From positions 46,114,101 through 46,178,100 of the forward strand of contig CM069872.1 of the NCBI GenBank assembly GCA_036172665.1: a DNA stretch of 64,000 nucleotides, written 5' to 3'. Under the pieces are notes generated by a model that had not been told where the DNA came from, searched no databases, and saw only the letters and a program-made list of their open reading frames with translations. Of this stretch, positions 1 to 11,756 are shown piece after piece (the first letter of the stretch is position 1; every line of letters begins with the position of its first letter). Position numbers and translations under genes: made by a program. This DNA comes from Prosopocoilus inquinatus (lineage: Eukaryota; Arthropoda; Insecta; Coleoptera; Lucanidae).

Positions 1-429
1 CTATGCGTTTCGATGATTTATTTGATGGCAGTGAGTTTACGACAGTACTATAAATTTTCCGAAGACGATCAGGAATCGTGTTTTTTGATCATTACAATTT
101 TATTATTTAATTATTATTGAAGAAATATGTAAATATCTTAACTTACAAATAAAACTGAATACCTTCATTTTTTTCTTCTTAGGCCCGTATGATTCGGTGC
201 TGTTTCTTGTAAACAGAAAAACTGACAGTGTGTCGAATTAGCCAACAAGCATTCCTCTATGTCACTGTGTCACAAATTTATGTATTTTCTTTACATAATT
301 TATCATCGTGTCTCGTGTCAAATGGTTCTTAGGTTCACTACTATGCAGACTTTTTATAAAATCGGAAACAAAATGATGTGTAACATGTAAGATAATTAAA
401 GCGCAGCGGTTCATATCTGATTAAATTAT
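1..429. other. Non-coding stretch, nothing recognised
   Basis: AT-rich sequence without a long reading frame, terminal repeat or recognisable motif. Confidence 0.5.
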
Positions 430-521
430 CTGATAAAAACTAGTATAACGAGAAAGAAAGCATCAACTTCTTCACTATACTGTTTGTGTGTACGAGGCAC
501 TCTCCGTCTGGTTTTTATCAG
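430..521. repeat. Short inverted-repeat element (MITE-like)
   Basis: CTGATAAAAACTAG (430-443) is matched by CTGGTTTTTATCAG (508-521) in inverted orientation, with one mismatch in 14. The 92-bp size and absence of coding potential suit a MITE. The right end plus its flank (509-540) resembles 63800-63835 in the same orientation, so it may belong to a dispersed family. No target-site duplication was clear. Confidence 0.45.
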
Positions 522-1002
522 GCATCCTAAGAATCGCCGCGTTTTAATAATATATTTAAAAAAGAGTTTTATGAGACGTTGATGCAACTCCTTTTCTTAT
601 GATAAATAGAACAATAGTCAATGCGTTCCAATGTTTGAAAAAATATTATGTGAATTAAATAATTAAACAGGAATTTATGGTATTAATATTGGTAGAAATA
701 CTCGAGTATTTGCTTGCTATTTCGTGTGATTGCATACCAGTAATAACGTTTATTACATTTCCAATTCGGCAGTGTTAATGTCATTTTAATCATAACAATG
801 AAGTAAATAGATAATTGCAATCAATACAATTGCACTCAATACATTCACGCTCCATTGATAAACTGTAGATAATGATATTTACTAAAATTCATTAAAACTT
901 TACCTTGAGGAATTGAAAGTATGTTTAATCTTAATAATAATTGTTTAAATTTGTCAAAACGTATATGTAAATTATATTTACAATTTATGAAGAAATGGTT
1001 TT

Positions 1003-1130
1003 TAAACTCTAACCGGACAGAATTATAAATGGAAAAGCACTCAACGTTTCACTATCGATTGATAGCTTTGTCAATGGACAGTGAAACGTTAAGTACTTTT
1101 CCATTTATAATTCTGTCTGGTTAGAGTTTA
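1003..1130. repeat. Fold-back palindrome, family A, older copy
   Basis: Two 51-bp inverted arms (1003-1053 and 1080-1130) match at 48 positions around a 26-nt spacer. Reading from one arm to the other, the three differences are all transitions, consistent with decay of an originally perfect palindrome. The arm contains CTCAACGTTTC and GGACAGAA, shared with the perfect palindrome at 24170-24336. The right flank (about 1131-1165, containing TATCGGACAAG) is the reverse complement of the left flank of that second copy, so the family unit extends beyond the palindrome. Confidence 0.8.
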
Positions 1131-1445
1131 CTTGCAATTTTTATCGGACAAGAATTTACTTCAAGCATAAAATTTATGATTGTTTATCGCAGCGTAATAT
1201 ATTGAAAAGAAATGCTTTATTAAATTACTATGTAGAAAGTGTAGCTAGCGAAATTTTACATGCGCAAATACTAGTCAATTTTAAATCATTTTCTGATCTA
1301 AATATCCATATATCCATTGATTGGAGAGATTCTCTTACTAGTAAGATGCACTTAATCTTCTGATATATTTTTCTGAAGTAATTTTAATATAAGACGGTAA
1401 TTGTTATTAATTTAAGGCTTATGTAATGATCGTTAAGCCGGGGGC

Positions 1446-1560
1446 CACTGGCACAAAGCAAATAATTTTTGTAAATTGTAACTTGTAGTTTGCATTAGCT
1501 TTTGTGTAGAAATTACAAGTTGCAAGCTATAATTTACAGATTATTTGCAAGATGCTCTGG
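1446..1560. repeat. Imperfect inverted-repeat element (MITE-like)
   Basis: The segment starting GCAAATAAT at 1458 reappears inverted, ending near 1549 (ATTATTTGC). Outer CCACTGGCACAAA and inner TAAATTGTAACTTG stretches are also partly mirrored. Arms are about 40 bp and diverged. No coding potential. Confidence 0.45.
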
Positions 1561-3739
1561 TATTGCAAGAAAAAGTTTATTATAAATTTGAAAAGTAAAG
1601 CATTCAAGATATATAAAAACATCTAGTATAAGAGTTAACAAATGTAGATGCTTAAAAGCTCCGCGGTAAGATTGTATATGAGGAATTCCAGAAATAAGTC
1701 GGATGGCTCTTTTCTTGCGCTTTAAACATACGGTTGACGTCGGAAGATAACTCTCAAAGGATTACTTTGTAAATTATTCTAAAGTCAAATATGACGCAGT
1801 AAATACCAGCAATCGATTAAAAATTAATCTGAATTCAAACAACAATTTCGAAGAAAGAAGATAATTTCCTGAGATTTTTAATTTTCCTCTCATGTTTTAA
1901 GGCTGCTTTAAAGTTTATATTGTAATTACGTTTTTTTTTATTGTGAAAATACCAGGAGTTCCTTTGCATATTAACAAGAGAGAATTTATTTATAAGGCTT
2001 CTCTCATATTTTTTTTTTAAAGCAGGCTAAGTTCATAACAATAATAAGACTATAAAAATACTTATACCGGGTGTTCTAAGAAGAGTGTGCGACCGGTAAC
2101 ATACAGAAAACCGTAATAAGAGGTATTCAAAGTAGGTAATAAACTGTTATCAATGTTTATATAATGTTGTAACTGATAACTGCCGATGTCAGATCTGATA
2201 CTGACATCGTATTTTCCTGAATACATGACGTTTCTTTTGATACTGCGTTCAAAAAAGTTATTATGGTCCAGAGTAAAGGACTTTTTGTTTGTATACAACG
2301 TACCGCAAAAATAAAGTTCCATTACCAACGTTAATTTCTTTTAATCGCGGCATAGCAGAGATTACGAGGTTATTTGTGGACGGCTGTAAAGCATGCCGGA
2401 GTAACGTCCGATAAAAAGTGCAATACACACAGACAGAATCGATGGTAATTGCAAATTAGTGCTGTAATTACGGTGCCCGCGTGGCCTGGTTACATTATGC
2501 ATGTATCCTGTACGAACATACATACAAGGTTTCGAATTCTCCGTGCACGGTGACAGGGGCGGTTACGTGCATATTTCAGCCCGCGCACAAAAACTAGGAA
2601 GCGGGAATACTGCACGACAAATGTATGTGCGAGGATAGTTTTAGCGAAATGGGGCGAGTTTTATCTATTTTGCGGCCGGAAACAGTCATACGTAAAGCGT
2701 ATTACGACCGCTTTTGTGCCGCCAAACTATTCTCAAGGAAAAACTGCTATTCCAAAGCACGTTTGAAATTAAATACAGCTTCGGGTTTCATATTTATGCT
2801 CAGTGGCCTACGACACGGTATTAAAATCTACACGGGTAGCATTTATATAGCAGGTTTAACTAATATTTAAAGAAAATTATTGTTCCATGTTAAATAAATA
2901 GATGTGTGCAGTTTCGAATATTCAGACGCAAAATTTTCATAGAAAATTAAATGTTGCCATTAAATATTATAATATTAAAATGAATCATAACGTGTAATTA
3001 TAATTAGCTCAGGGTCAGAATGAAATGAGTCAGGCAACAGGAAGACTATTTTCCTGGAATTTACGCATGCCGCAGATCCCATCCGCAGAAGATCGAGATC
3101 GATTGGGCGAAAGCCGCAATGTTACCCCTAATTCCTGCACTTAATTAAGGATGATTTTGCATAGCGAATGCAACATCTGATGCCCCACTTACAAAAGTAT
3201 CCAAACGGAGAAAATGCATAAAAGTTGGGATATGGGACGTAATGCGTTGGTTGAAGTTCTCTTTATTTTAATTTTTTATTAGTCAGTATCCTCACTTTGA
3301 AATTAATTAAGAAGTTACTACACTTCACGGGTGTTTGGTTTTCTTTGGTAATCAATTTAATCATAACTGAATTTCTTCTACTTTACTAATGTGATTTGAA
3401 TTCTGTGTTTCAAGAAAAACAGTATTTGTGAGTTGAAAGAAAAATTCATTTCACGCATAAAGAAAAATTTATTTTCTTGATTTTTACTTTACACCTTTCT
3501 CTACTTACCATTGTTCTCTCTATTTAACGCTATAATTTCATTAATATTTAATTATTATGTTAGCTGTGAATTATTTTTAGGTTGATATTTTGATCAGTTT
3601 AAATAGTAAACTGAATTTCACGATTTGTTTATTACGTTTTTATATTTTAAATTTTCCTAAATTGTACTGTAAACAAATTTTAGAAATTTTTGATATTCTC
3701 TTTCATATTCTTATATATCCGAAATATTCAAGTGAAGGT
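1561..3739. other. Non-coding stretch with a GC-richer block
   Basis: No supported gene. Positions 2340-2720 are less AT-rich and contain GGTAATTGCAAATTAG and TGTAATTACGG. Such TAATT-type motifs fit homeodomain binding, so this could be a conserved non-coding element, but that is inference. A reading frame at 2062-2328 (minus) has no recognisable family. The sequence ACCGGGTGTTCTAAG at its edge resembles a Tc1-type terminal repeat with no partner found. Confidence 0.35.
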
Positions 3740-3975
3740 TTTATTTGAGAAGTTCAAGGAGAGCATAACTAGAGAGAGAAAGAAAAGGGCGAAGCATTTT
3801 CGACAATTCTGAAAATACATGTAAAATACCATTCGAGCCACAGTAGAAAACAAATTGGAAAATCGATTTCTGACTTGTTTTATGAATAAAGAAATCGAGA
3901 TCGAACTTTGTACGGATTGTTTAAAAGAATTGGGGACAACAGGGGAAGAAAAGTGGGTGTCCAACCCCCGTCCGC
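3740..3975 (+). repeat. Dispersed repeat family B, copy 1
   Basis: Shares a collinear set of blocks with 51540-51795 and, more weakly, 31725-31920, all in the same orientation. The blocks are TTTTCGACAATT, ATTCGAGC, a GATTTCTG stretch, AAAGAAATCGA, AAAGAATTGG followed by GACAA and AGGGGA, and a C-rich CCCCGTCC end. No terminal inverted repeats or reading frame conserved between copies were seen. It could be a SINE or a fragment of a larger element. Confidence 0.55.
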
Positions 3976-4179
3976 ATGTTTTCACAAGTGAAAAGAAGAC
4001 GAAAGAGAATTTGTAAATAAGACATAAAAAATAATTTTGAAAATGTAAGTATAATCGAATATAATCAATGTATAAGAACGCATGTTAATAAATTGACACC
4101 ACTTTAGAATTTTGTAGCTTTCTAATTAATTAGGGTATTAATAAGGAGCGATTAAAGAAGTTTCTCGAATATAGTACTT

Positions 4180-4196
4180 TCTCTCTCTCTCTCTCT
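4180..4196. repeat. (CT)n microsatellite
   Basis: Eight CT dinucleotides in a row, followed by GCAG. Confidence 0.9.
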
Positions 4197-4433
4197 GCAG
4201 AAACCTGGAAATCGCAATTTTGCTCCAATAACTTCATGATATTGTTACATTCTCATGAATAGAACAATCTGTTAGATAGACTATTTAACCAAACAGGAGG
4301 CAAAATGATCCGGTGTTTATTATACTTTACTTTTCAGTTCCAGAGTCTCTTGGAAGTTTATTGTCGATGGGATATTTAAACAGTCTACAGTACGAAAATT
4401 CGTGCGAGTGTCTTGCAGCGAATGCCGAGTGAC

Positions 4434-4489
4434 CGTTTACACATTCGCTTCGTACACTTGCCTTCCGCACACGTGCGAATGTGTAAACG
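4434..4489. repeat. Perfect 15-bp inverted repeat
   Basis: CGTTTACACATTCGC (4434-4448) is the exact reverse complement of 4475-4489, with a 26-nt spacer. Further GCGAATG-like motifs lie just upstream (4416-4424). It is probably a small MITE or its core. Confidence 0.5.
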
Positions 4490-4610
4490 CGATATTAAAC
4501 AATTTAGATTAGGTAACTTAATGTTTCGTTTCAAGCGAGAAATTTTAAGTCAAAATATTTATATTTTTCCTATAGTGTAACGTAACATATATTTATGTTA
4601 AAGTAAAAAA

Positions 4611-4628
4611 ATATATATATATATATAT
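4611..4628. repeat. (AT)n microsatellite
   Basis: Nine AT dinucleotides after an A run. Confidence 0.9.
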
Positions 4629-6047
4629 TCAAGTCACCAAAGATGATTTTCTACAACTTGGTGCCAATTTTATTTCTTTTTCAGTGAGTTTGCAAATTTA
4701 CAATTTTGTTTTTATAGTTTTATTAATTAAAAGCTTTATTCCGAGACCGAATGTGTAAAAATCAGTGTTTTCTTGACCAGATTGACCTGCTCTGTTTCCG
4801 AAAAGTGATTAGAATCAAAAAAAGTACATTCATTTTTTTGATTATTATGTATTATTATTATCATGTATTATCTAGAGCAAAACATACAATACGTATCAAT
4901 TTTAATTCTAATAATCTGAGTTCTTTTATAATTTAATTAATTCGTGAAATATGGAAGTAAAACTTTCAATATTTCGAAAATTTTCTCTAGATTCAATTTA
5001 GGGCTTTCACTTTTCCAAATAATCATCACTAGTTATACAATTTATTCTCAAAAATGAAACTGTAATGCATCTTCACTGTCACTGTTTATTACAAAAAGAA
5101 ACAAATATTTACCGATAGAAGGCTCAGTTTACCGACAATCTAACCTTCTAACAAACAGAATTTCTTCGATATTTTGATTTTCATATTATCAAACACAAAA
5201 AAATATAACGTAACATGTATTTCATTTCATTTTTCAGGTTTTCTTAATACGTAATTAACCGATTTTCGATTACAGGTTTTTCGAATATCCCAACGGTCTT
5301 GTGAATAGTCGGCTTTTGGATATTCGAGTAGTCGGTTTTTCGAATGACAGAATAATCGAACTTTGGATATTCATTAGTCCGGTTGTTTAATTTTTACATT
5401 TTTTTTTAAATCGTTTCTTATTTTATTTTTCAATTTCTTGAAGTTTTCCCTAAGCAAGGATACAAAAATTTTATGCAGTTGAAAAGAGAAAAGGATTTTT
5501 ATATTTTCCAAGAAAATCATTATCGTATCATTTAAAAAAAATCGACGACGTCATCATTTCTGTACAGTATAGAAAGGAAATATTTTTTTTGACTTCATTC
5601 TCAAGAAAACAACATCCCATTTAAGAATATATACACTTTACTGGGTGTTAATTAATGAGTTATATTTTGGACCGTATTCAAACATACTGTATATCCGTGT
5701 GGTAGTGCAGTTATAAAATATTTCTCAAATAACGAACCAAGTAACTAATAATTGAAATAACTCAGACAAAATTATTTACACAAACAAACAATACTTGACA
5801 CGAATTTGTCAATGCAGATTGCTCTCCATTATAGGACGTTCAATAATTTCTATCATCGAAATAATTAAACACAACGACCATCAACGTTGAGACACGATTG
5901 TTAGGAAAATATATCTGCACTACTTAATTAAGTGTTTAATATTTTACGTACTGATTAATTACTATTTATTTATTTATTTTCGTAAAGTTCTTGCACGTGA
6001 GAATTGCACAAAGGTTATGAAACAAATAAAACACTTTAGTAACGAGC
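4629..6047. other. Non-coding stretch with a short degenerate tandem repeat
   Basis: No gene supported. At 5275-5385 a unit containing GGTTTTTCGAAT and TTTGGATATTC occurs twice, about 50-60 bp apart, with many changes. Nothing else is recognisable. Confidence 0.4.
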
Positions 6048-6195
6048 TAAAATTAATTTTTATTATTTACCTAAATACCTAAACTAGCCTACTAATTTTA
6101 AAATTAGTAGGCTACATTTCTGATATTCATTTACTTTTAAAAAAGCCAGCAATCCTGTTTGGGAAACGTCAAGTAAGTAATAAAAATTAATTTTA
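6048..6195. repeat. Inverted repeat enclosing a perfect 30-bp palindrome
   Basis: A 23-nt segment at 6048-6070 is inverted at 6173-6195 with one mismatch. Inside lies a loop-free perfect palindrome at 6085-6114, each half reading TAGCCTACTAATTTT from its outer end. The right arm abuts the next element at 6192. Confidence 0.6.
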
Positions 6196-6284
6196 CACCG
6201 ACATTGATTAAAGTTAATCTGGAATTAAAGCATAGAAAATCCTATGTTTAATCAAGGATTAGTTAGCAACGACGTCGGTGTAAA
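6192..6284. mobile_element. Small TIR element (MITE)
   Basis: TTTACACCGAC (6192-6202) is exactly inverted at 6274-6284. Internal similarity (TTGATTAA and CATAG blocks) suggests that most of the 93 bp is a decayed long inverted repeat. No reading frame. The target-site duplication is not clear, so the superfamily is unassigned. Confidence 0.55.
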
Positions 6285-8205
6285 TCAGTATTAGTGTTTT
6301 AGGACAAATTTTATTCCCAGAAAAATTTTCTTGAATGGACAAAATGCTAGTAAAACATAATTTAATAAATTTATATTAATTATAAACAATGAATTTAATA
6401 AATTTAAATCAATTCAAAATAATGAAGCATCGAGTATCATCTCAAAACTCAATGAAACTTGTAGGTGTGACACTTCTGATTCGCGTACACTGTATGTGTA
6501 CTGACAATGAATGTGCATTCAAAATATTTTTTCTTGCTTTAAATTCATGTAATAAAACGAGATGAATATTCTCCTGAGTGTGGAATTTTATTATTGTATC
6601 CCAATAGTGGAAAAAAGTAATTGTATTCGATTAGTTAAATAATGTGTCACTTTATGGACTTGAAATGAGAATAATTATTTGGCAAATAAAATTTGATTGC
6701 GGATAAATGTCGTTTACGAGAATATCATATTGTTATTATTTGCTCTCTTTCATATTTTGTCCTGTATAACATAATATTTGTGTTTGCGAATCATTAGTTT
6801 TATTTATTTAAAATATTCGTACTTCCAATGCGATGTTATTTCGTTGACAATAAAAACTCCTGCGGTCAAAAGTCAACAAGGTTTTTGTTCTGTTGGCGGG
6901 GTCAATTGAATTTGATTTGGCTTTAAATTCCTTTCTCGAATGGGAAGTTATACAATTCGGAATGTAAATAAGGGTCTAACGGACAAACGCGGAGACCTCT
7001 GACGGAAGAAATTGGGTTACCTGGGAGCCTTTTCATCTCCAGCGCAGAATATTGTACAGATATGTCGATAAGTAATCACATAAGGCTGTACGTGATACAT
7101 CAATATGCTATAAAGGTTACGACTTTGATGGGATCCCTTAGCAAATGTCGATCAGTGGCTTTCTCGACATGAGACCTAGCTATTACATTCCCCCATCGTT
7201 CCGCAGAAACAATAAAGCTACTCACAGCGAGAAGCTATTAAATTGTTTTGTTTCCTAGAAGCGCAAAATATTGTTAACAAAAATATCACTAAAAGCTGTT
7301 GTCGGTAAAACAAAACCAATGTAACTAACTGTGCTCATTGAATATTAGACAGCTTAATGAATAAAATATAATAAAACATAAAAGGACATACAAATAAGAA
7401 AAGATTTTTATCTTGACCATATTAAAGTGAACTACTAAAATATTTCGAATAAATTGCGACTGACATAAATATACTTCCATTTAAAATAATGGAACATGAG
7501 ATTTACATTATTTTAATGTACGTACAGGGTGAAAAGTGACGGTGAAAAAATTTAGGTATGAAAAGAAACAAAAACTTCAATAAACACTGGTCAGAACTTT
7601 TTTTTTGTTAATATTTAAGGAAAGACCAAAAGCAGTTTTTTAAAGTATTCGTTAAGGATTAAAAAGCGTTTTTAGATAATTATTTCTGCAGTTAAGCCAT
7701 GCATGGTACATAGCGTTCGTATATAATTATGATTTTTTTATTTGATCTCTCATTATTCTCTTGATATTCCAATTTTACTTTCTGAGACACTTTAATGTGT
7801 GGTCATGAAAGTTTTATTTCGTAATTGATAGTTAAAATATGTACATTTGATTATTTCTTAATTTGGACTTGACACTCGGATTTAATGTTTCTAAATTTAG
7901 CGCGCTTTCACAGTTTCAGGTTAATAGCATAAGAAAAAAAACTCATTTTAAAGCTATGACATCAAGTTGTCAGTAACACTATCATAAGTTGATATTTCAC
8001 GACTTTTTCCAATAACTGTCGTGCACAAACTTAATTTATTTGTCCTCTGTATGATTTTCAACTGAGTTTTCCAGTTTGTTTCTTATTTTCCTAACAAAGC
8101 TTTTCATAGTTTCTTCTGTTTCTTTCTTAGAGCATTTTCTATTTTGTTTCTATAATTGATTAAAAACTATGATTTTATTTTGTTTCCATTTTTTAAATTA
8201 GTTTT
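6285..8205. other. Non-coding stretch
   Basis: No gene supported on either strand. A TACAGGGTGAAAAGTGACGG segment near 7526 looks like a Tc1-type end, but no matching end was found. Confidence 0.4.
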
Positions 8206-8209
8206 GTAT

Positions 8210-8572
8210 TGTATATAGCTTTTGGGTTCGGGGCGCTCAGGTACTAGGCCTTTGTGAGAAGGTTGCCGGGGGTACTCGCAAATAATACCGCAGGTAGTTT
8301 CGGGAAAGCTGTGGAGCATTCCTGTGAGTACACAAAGACTCTGGAATTTCACTATAAAAATGAATATCGGGAGCTCCCGGCATAGTTCTTATTTAGAAGA
8401 GAAGAATACGAGCATCCCGGAGCTATAATCGGCTACATAATAGAAGTGCTATTTGTTAAATTAACTTCTGTAGAGTATTTCTAGTATATTCTGTTCTGTA
8501 GACAATTGTGTTTCTAATAAAATGTTTAAGGTTAATCGACGAGTATTATTTACCAATCCCAAAGTCGTAACA
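8210..8572 (+). mobile_element. Solo LTR of an LTR retrotransposon
   Basis: The 363-bp segment begins TGTATATAGC and ends GTCGTAACA, giving the TGT...ACA termini typical of LTRs. Direct 4-bp copies of GTAT flank it at 8206-8209 and 8573-8576. Internally there is a TATA-like ACTATAAAAATG (about 8351) and an AATAAAATG polyadenylation-type signal (about 8518), in the order expected of U3, R and U5 on the plus strand. No gag or pol sequence lies on either side, so it reads as a solo LTR left by recombination. The 4-bp duplication suits Gypsy-type elements, but the superfamily is inferred only from that. Confidence 0.65.
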
Positions 8573-8576
8573 GTAT

Positions 8577-9306
8577 TATTATTTTTATCGCTCAACTTCA
8601 CTCTTTTATTTTAATTTCTTTTGTCTTATCAATGTAAGATTAGTGGTTTCGCATTGAGGATCGGCATTTTTTATAAAGCGTCGTCGTAAACTTCGAGTAT
8701 ATGCTGAAAAACAAATAAGACCTTCCCTCCTGAAAATATTACATCCGGGGGCGATAAGGAAACACTGGAAAATCCAGAGACGTATTGGTTAAATATTAGA
8801 AGCGGTCTTGGTTCAAATATTTCAAAGGCCGAATGATAAATAACTTGCGGTGGTACAAGAACAAAGGGAGTACTGGCAGCAGGCTCCAGCTAACACATTG
8901 CAAGTACACTGCAGTAAATTACAAGCTCTGGGTATTGAACGACGTTGCGAGCACTTTACCCGAATTTATGAATTCTGAACTTTTAAATAACCTTTCCTAT
9001 TAAACGGATCAGACAGCTACAGGCGACGCTGGATACATTTTTAATGTCTTCGAGTTGAACGCCTTCGCATTCGATGACCTGAGGGAATATTCATTGTCTA
9101 TAAATATATCGTAACGTCGTCGTCGATGGCATCTACACACACGAAATTACATATGCAAAGATGTAAATTTAATATCCGTGTAAGTTCGGTTAGAAACGTG
9201 GTAGTCGGTAAGGAGAATGAATAAATTTTATGGAGAGTTCATAAATATCAAAATCCAGTTTCATTACTTCGATGCCGTTCGGGAGTTCTTTGTGGATTCG
9301 AGAAAT
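8577..9306. other. Non-coding stretch before the piggyBac insertion
   Basis: No gene supported. Positions 8680-9120 are somewhat less AT-rich, without a long frame on either strand. Confidence 0.4.
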
Positions 9307-9310
9307 TTAA

Positions 9311-11752
9311 CCCTTAACTGCTCGCGTGGAGTCTGAGAGGCGCCAACAGTAGTTTGAAGTCGTATATTTTTGTAAGTACGGGCATTTTCGTAATCGCACC
9401 TATACCAATTCCTCAATCATATATTTCTCATATTAATCACAAAGTACAATGAAATTATTACACAGATATTACATAAAAACAAATTATAAGTCCAGCGTGT
9501 ACAGAATTGGAGCCTGATAGACGCCACGCGAGCATTTAGGTTTGTAAATATTATGAATCCCTTAGATTGTGTTTACTTAAACTTTTCAGTTTACGATCTT
9601 ATAAACGAACACTTGCATATTTATTATGGCCTGCGTTTGATATTTTTATTGCGATTTATTACATTATTTACCAGATTTGTAAAGCTAAGGTCCCGATTTC
9701 TCTTTAGTTTCGATTTGACACTGTGCACTGAATAACGTATTATAGTTAGTAATAATGTCTTCAAGTGACCATGCAGGTGATGCAGTTGCATCAACGAGTG
9801 CCTCAAGTACCTCGCGTAAGCGACCTCTCACGCAAACAGAATTGCAAAAAATAGTTGACAATATGTGGCTGGAGAGCGACTCTGAAGATATTGATTATGA
9901 TTCAGATGATAACGAAGATGTGAATATCAGCAACAGTGACCATGATAGTGCAACTGAAATAGAAGCAGATGAAGAAGATATTGAAGATACCATAATGCAA
10001 GACAAAACATTTTATCTGGGCAAAGATGGTACAACCAAATGGAGCAAGGTAGCGCCACCAACATCTAAAGCTCGCAAACATAATATAATTACCCACCTTC
10101 CGGGTTGTAAAGGGGCAGCAAAAGATGCAAATAATGAATTGACAGCATTTTCTTTATTTTTTGATGACGAAGTTGTAAATATTCTCCTGGATTGCACCAA
10201 CATATACATAACGGAAAAAGTTGCAGAAAAATATAAAAGGGAACGTGATGCACGACTAGTAACTATAATTGAAATAAAAGCGTTTCTGGTACTTCTAATT
10301 CTTTCCGGAGTCTATCGTGCATCCCACCTAAATTATAAAGATTTATTTGCAGCAGATGGTACAGGGAATGACTTATTTCATATGACTATGAGTTACCAAA
10401 GATTTTTTATTTATTTTGCGGTGTCTAAGATTTGATGACATACGAACAAGATCAGATCGCCTGAAAATCGATAAATTGGCACCTATAAGATTACTTTTTG
10501 AAAATATTGTCCAAAAATGCAGCAAATTTTTTACGCCCAGTGAGTACCTAACCATAGACGAACAGCTAATTGGATTTCGAGGACACTATAGTTTCAGGCA
10601 ATACATCCCATCAAAACCAAATAAATATAGCATCAAATTATTTGCATTGGTAGATTCACGACTATTTTACAATATGAAAATGGAAATATACGCAGGACAG
10701 CAACCTGATGGTCCCTATAAAATGAATAACTCTGCCAGTGACGTAGTAATGCGTTTAGTTGAACCTATTAAAAAAACTGGAAGAAATGTAACCACAGATA
10801 ATTGGTACACCAACATTTCCTTGGCAGAAAATCTATTATCTAAATGCAGATTGACATTGGTTGGAACATTACGCAAGAATAAAAGAGAGATTCCACAACA
10901 GTTCCTACCAAATAAATCAAGAGAAGCAAAAAGCACTTTATTCGGTTTCACAAAAACTATTACTATTGGATCGTATGTGCCCAAAAAGTCTAAGACCGTC
11001 CTTCTGTTGTCAACATTGCATAATGACAATCAAATAGATCCTGAATCTGGTGATGCGAAGAAACCATCAATATTAATGTTTTATAACGACACGAAAGGAG
11101 GTGTCGATACAAATGACCAAATGTGCTCAACTTACAATGTGGGAAGAAGAACTCGAAGATGGCCGATGGCCATATTTTTCCATCTTATAAATGTATGTGC
11201 CATAAACGCATTCATAATTTCAAAAATTAATTCTCACATTCGAACACCAAGAAATCGATTCTTGAAAATTCTGGGACGCTCCCTTTTAGAGCCATACCAA
11301 AGGGAGCGAATGGAAAAGGGCCAAATACCAAAAAAAATTAGGAAAAGATTGCAAGATCATTTCAACATTGATTTGCAAAACGAAATACCGGTGCCTCCTA
11401 CAGGAGAGAGGCGACGTTTTCACTTTTGTCCGAGGTCGAGAAATAGATATACTCGACAAATTTGTGTGATTTGTTACAAACATACATGTTCTGATCATCA
11501 AAGAAGCATGTGCATAGAGTGTTATGCAGATAAATAAATATGAATTTGTACGCCGACAAAAAGAATGAACTTAATTTTATTTTTGTAAAATAAATTGCAA
11601 ATTTATATTGTTTACATTATTTTGTTTGTGTTGTTTTGTCCTTATTGATTTAAATAAACAAATAAATATATTTTTTCTCAATTTTTTAATTGGCGCTTCC
11701 CAGGCGCCACGCGAGCAGTTACGTATGTGTAATGCACGCGAGCAGTTAAGGG
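9311..11752 (+). mobile_element. Complete piggyBac-family transposon
   Basis: The 2442-bp element is bounded by perfect 18-bp terminal inverted repeats, CCCTTAACTGCTCGCGTG at 9311-9328 and its reverse complement at 11735-11752. TTAA lies at both borders (9307-9310 and 11753-11756), the duplication diagnostic of piggyBac. Subterminal motifs CGCCACGCGAGCA occur on both sides (9522-9534 and 11704-11716). The element holds one transposase gene (9755-11537) and a downstream AATAAA (11590-11595). The intact ends and single coding lesion suggest recent insertion. It may also be mobilisable if an active transposase is present elsewhere, which is inference. Confidence 0.95.
9755..11537 (+). pseudogene. 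piggyBac transposase, one frameshift
   Basis: This gene would encode a DDE transposase that excises and inserts its element at TTAA. Two overlapping frames cover it. 9755-10435 (226 codons) holds the acidic N-terminus, rich in Asp and Glu at about residues 40-80, and the start of the DDE fold. The second frame runs from about 10416 to 11537. A T-rich stretch at 10402-10417 carries a net +1 shift, so the first frame ends early. Without the shift the product would be about 593 residues, close to the 594 of the Trichoplusia ni protein. In the downstream frame the catalytic aspartates are visible: LTIDEQLIGFRG (residue 48), TTDNWYT (128) and GGVDTNDQM (231 and 234). The C-terminus has the cysteine-rich zinc-binding pattern CxxC-x4-C-xx-H-x4-C-xx-C (350-369). 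The ATG at 9755 is the first in frame. The frameshift could be real or a base-calling error in a homopolymer. Confidence 0.93.
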
Positions 11753-11756
11753 TTAA

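Noticed and set aside
2062..2328. 88-aa minus-strand frame
   Set aside because: No recognisable family and no splice or start context; may be part of an unidentified repeat.
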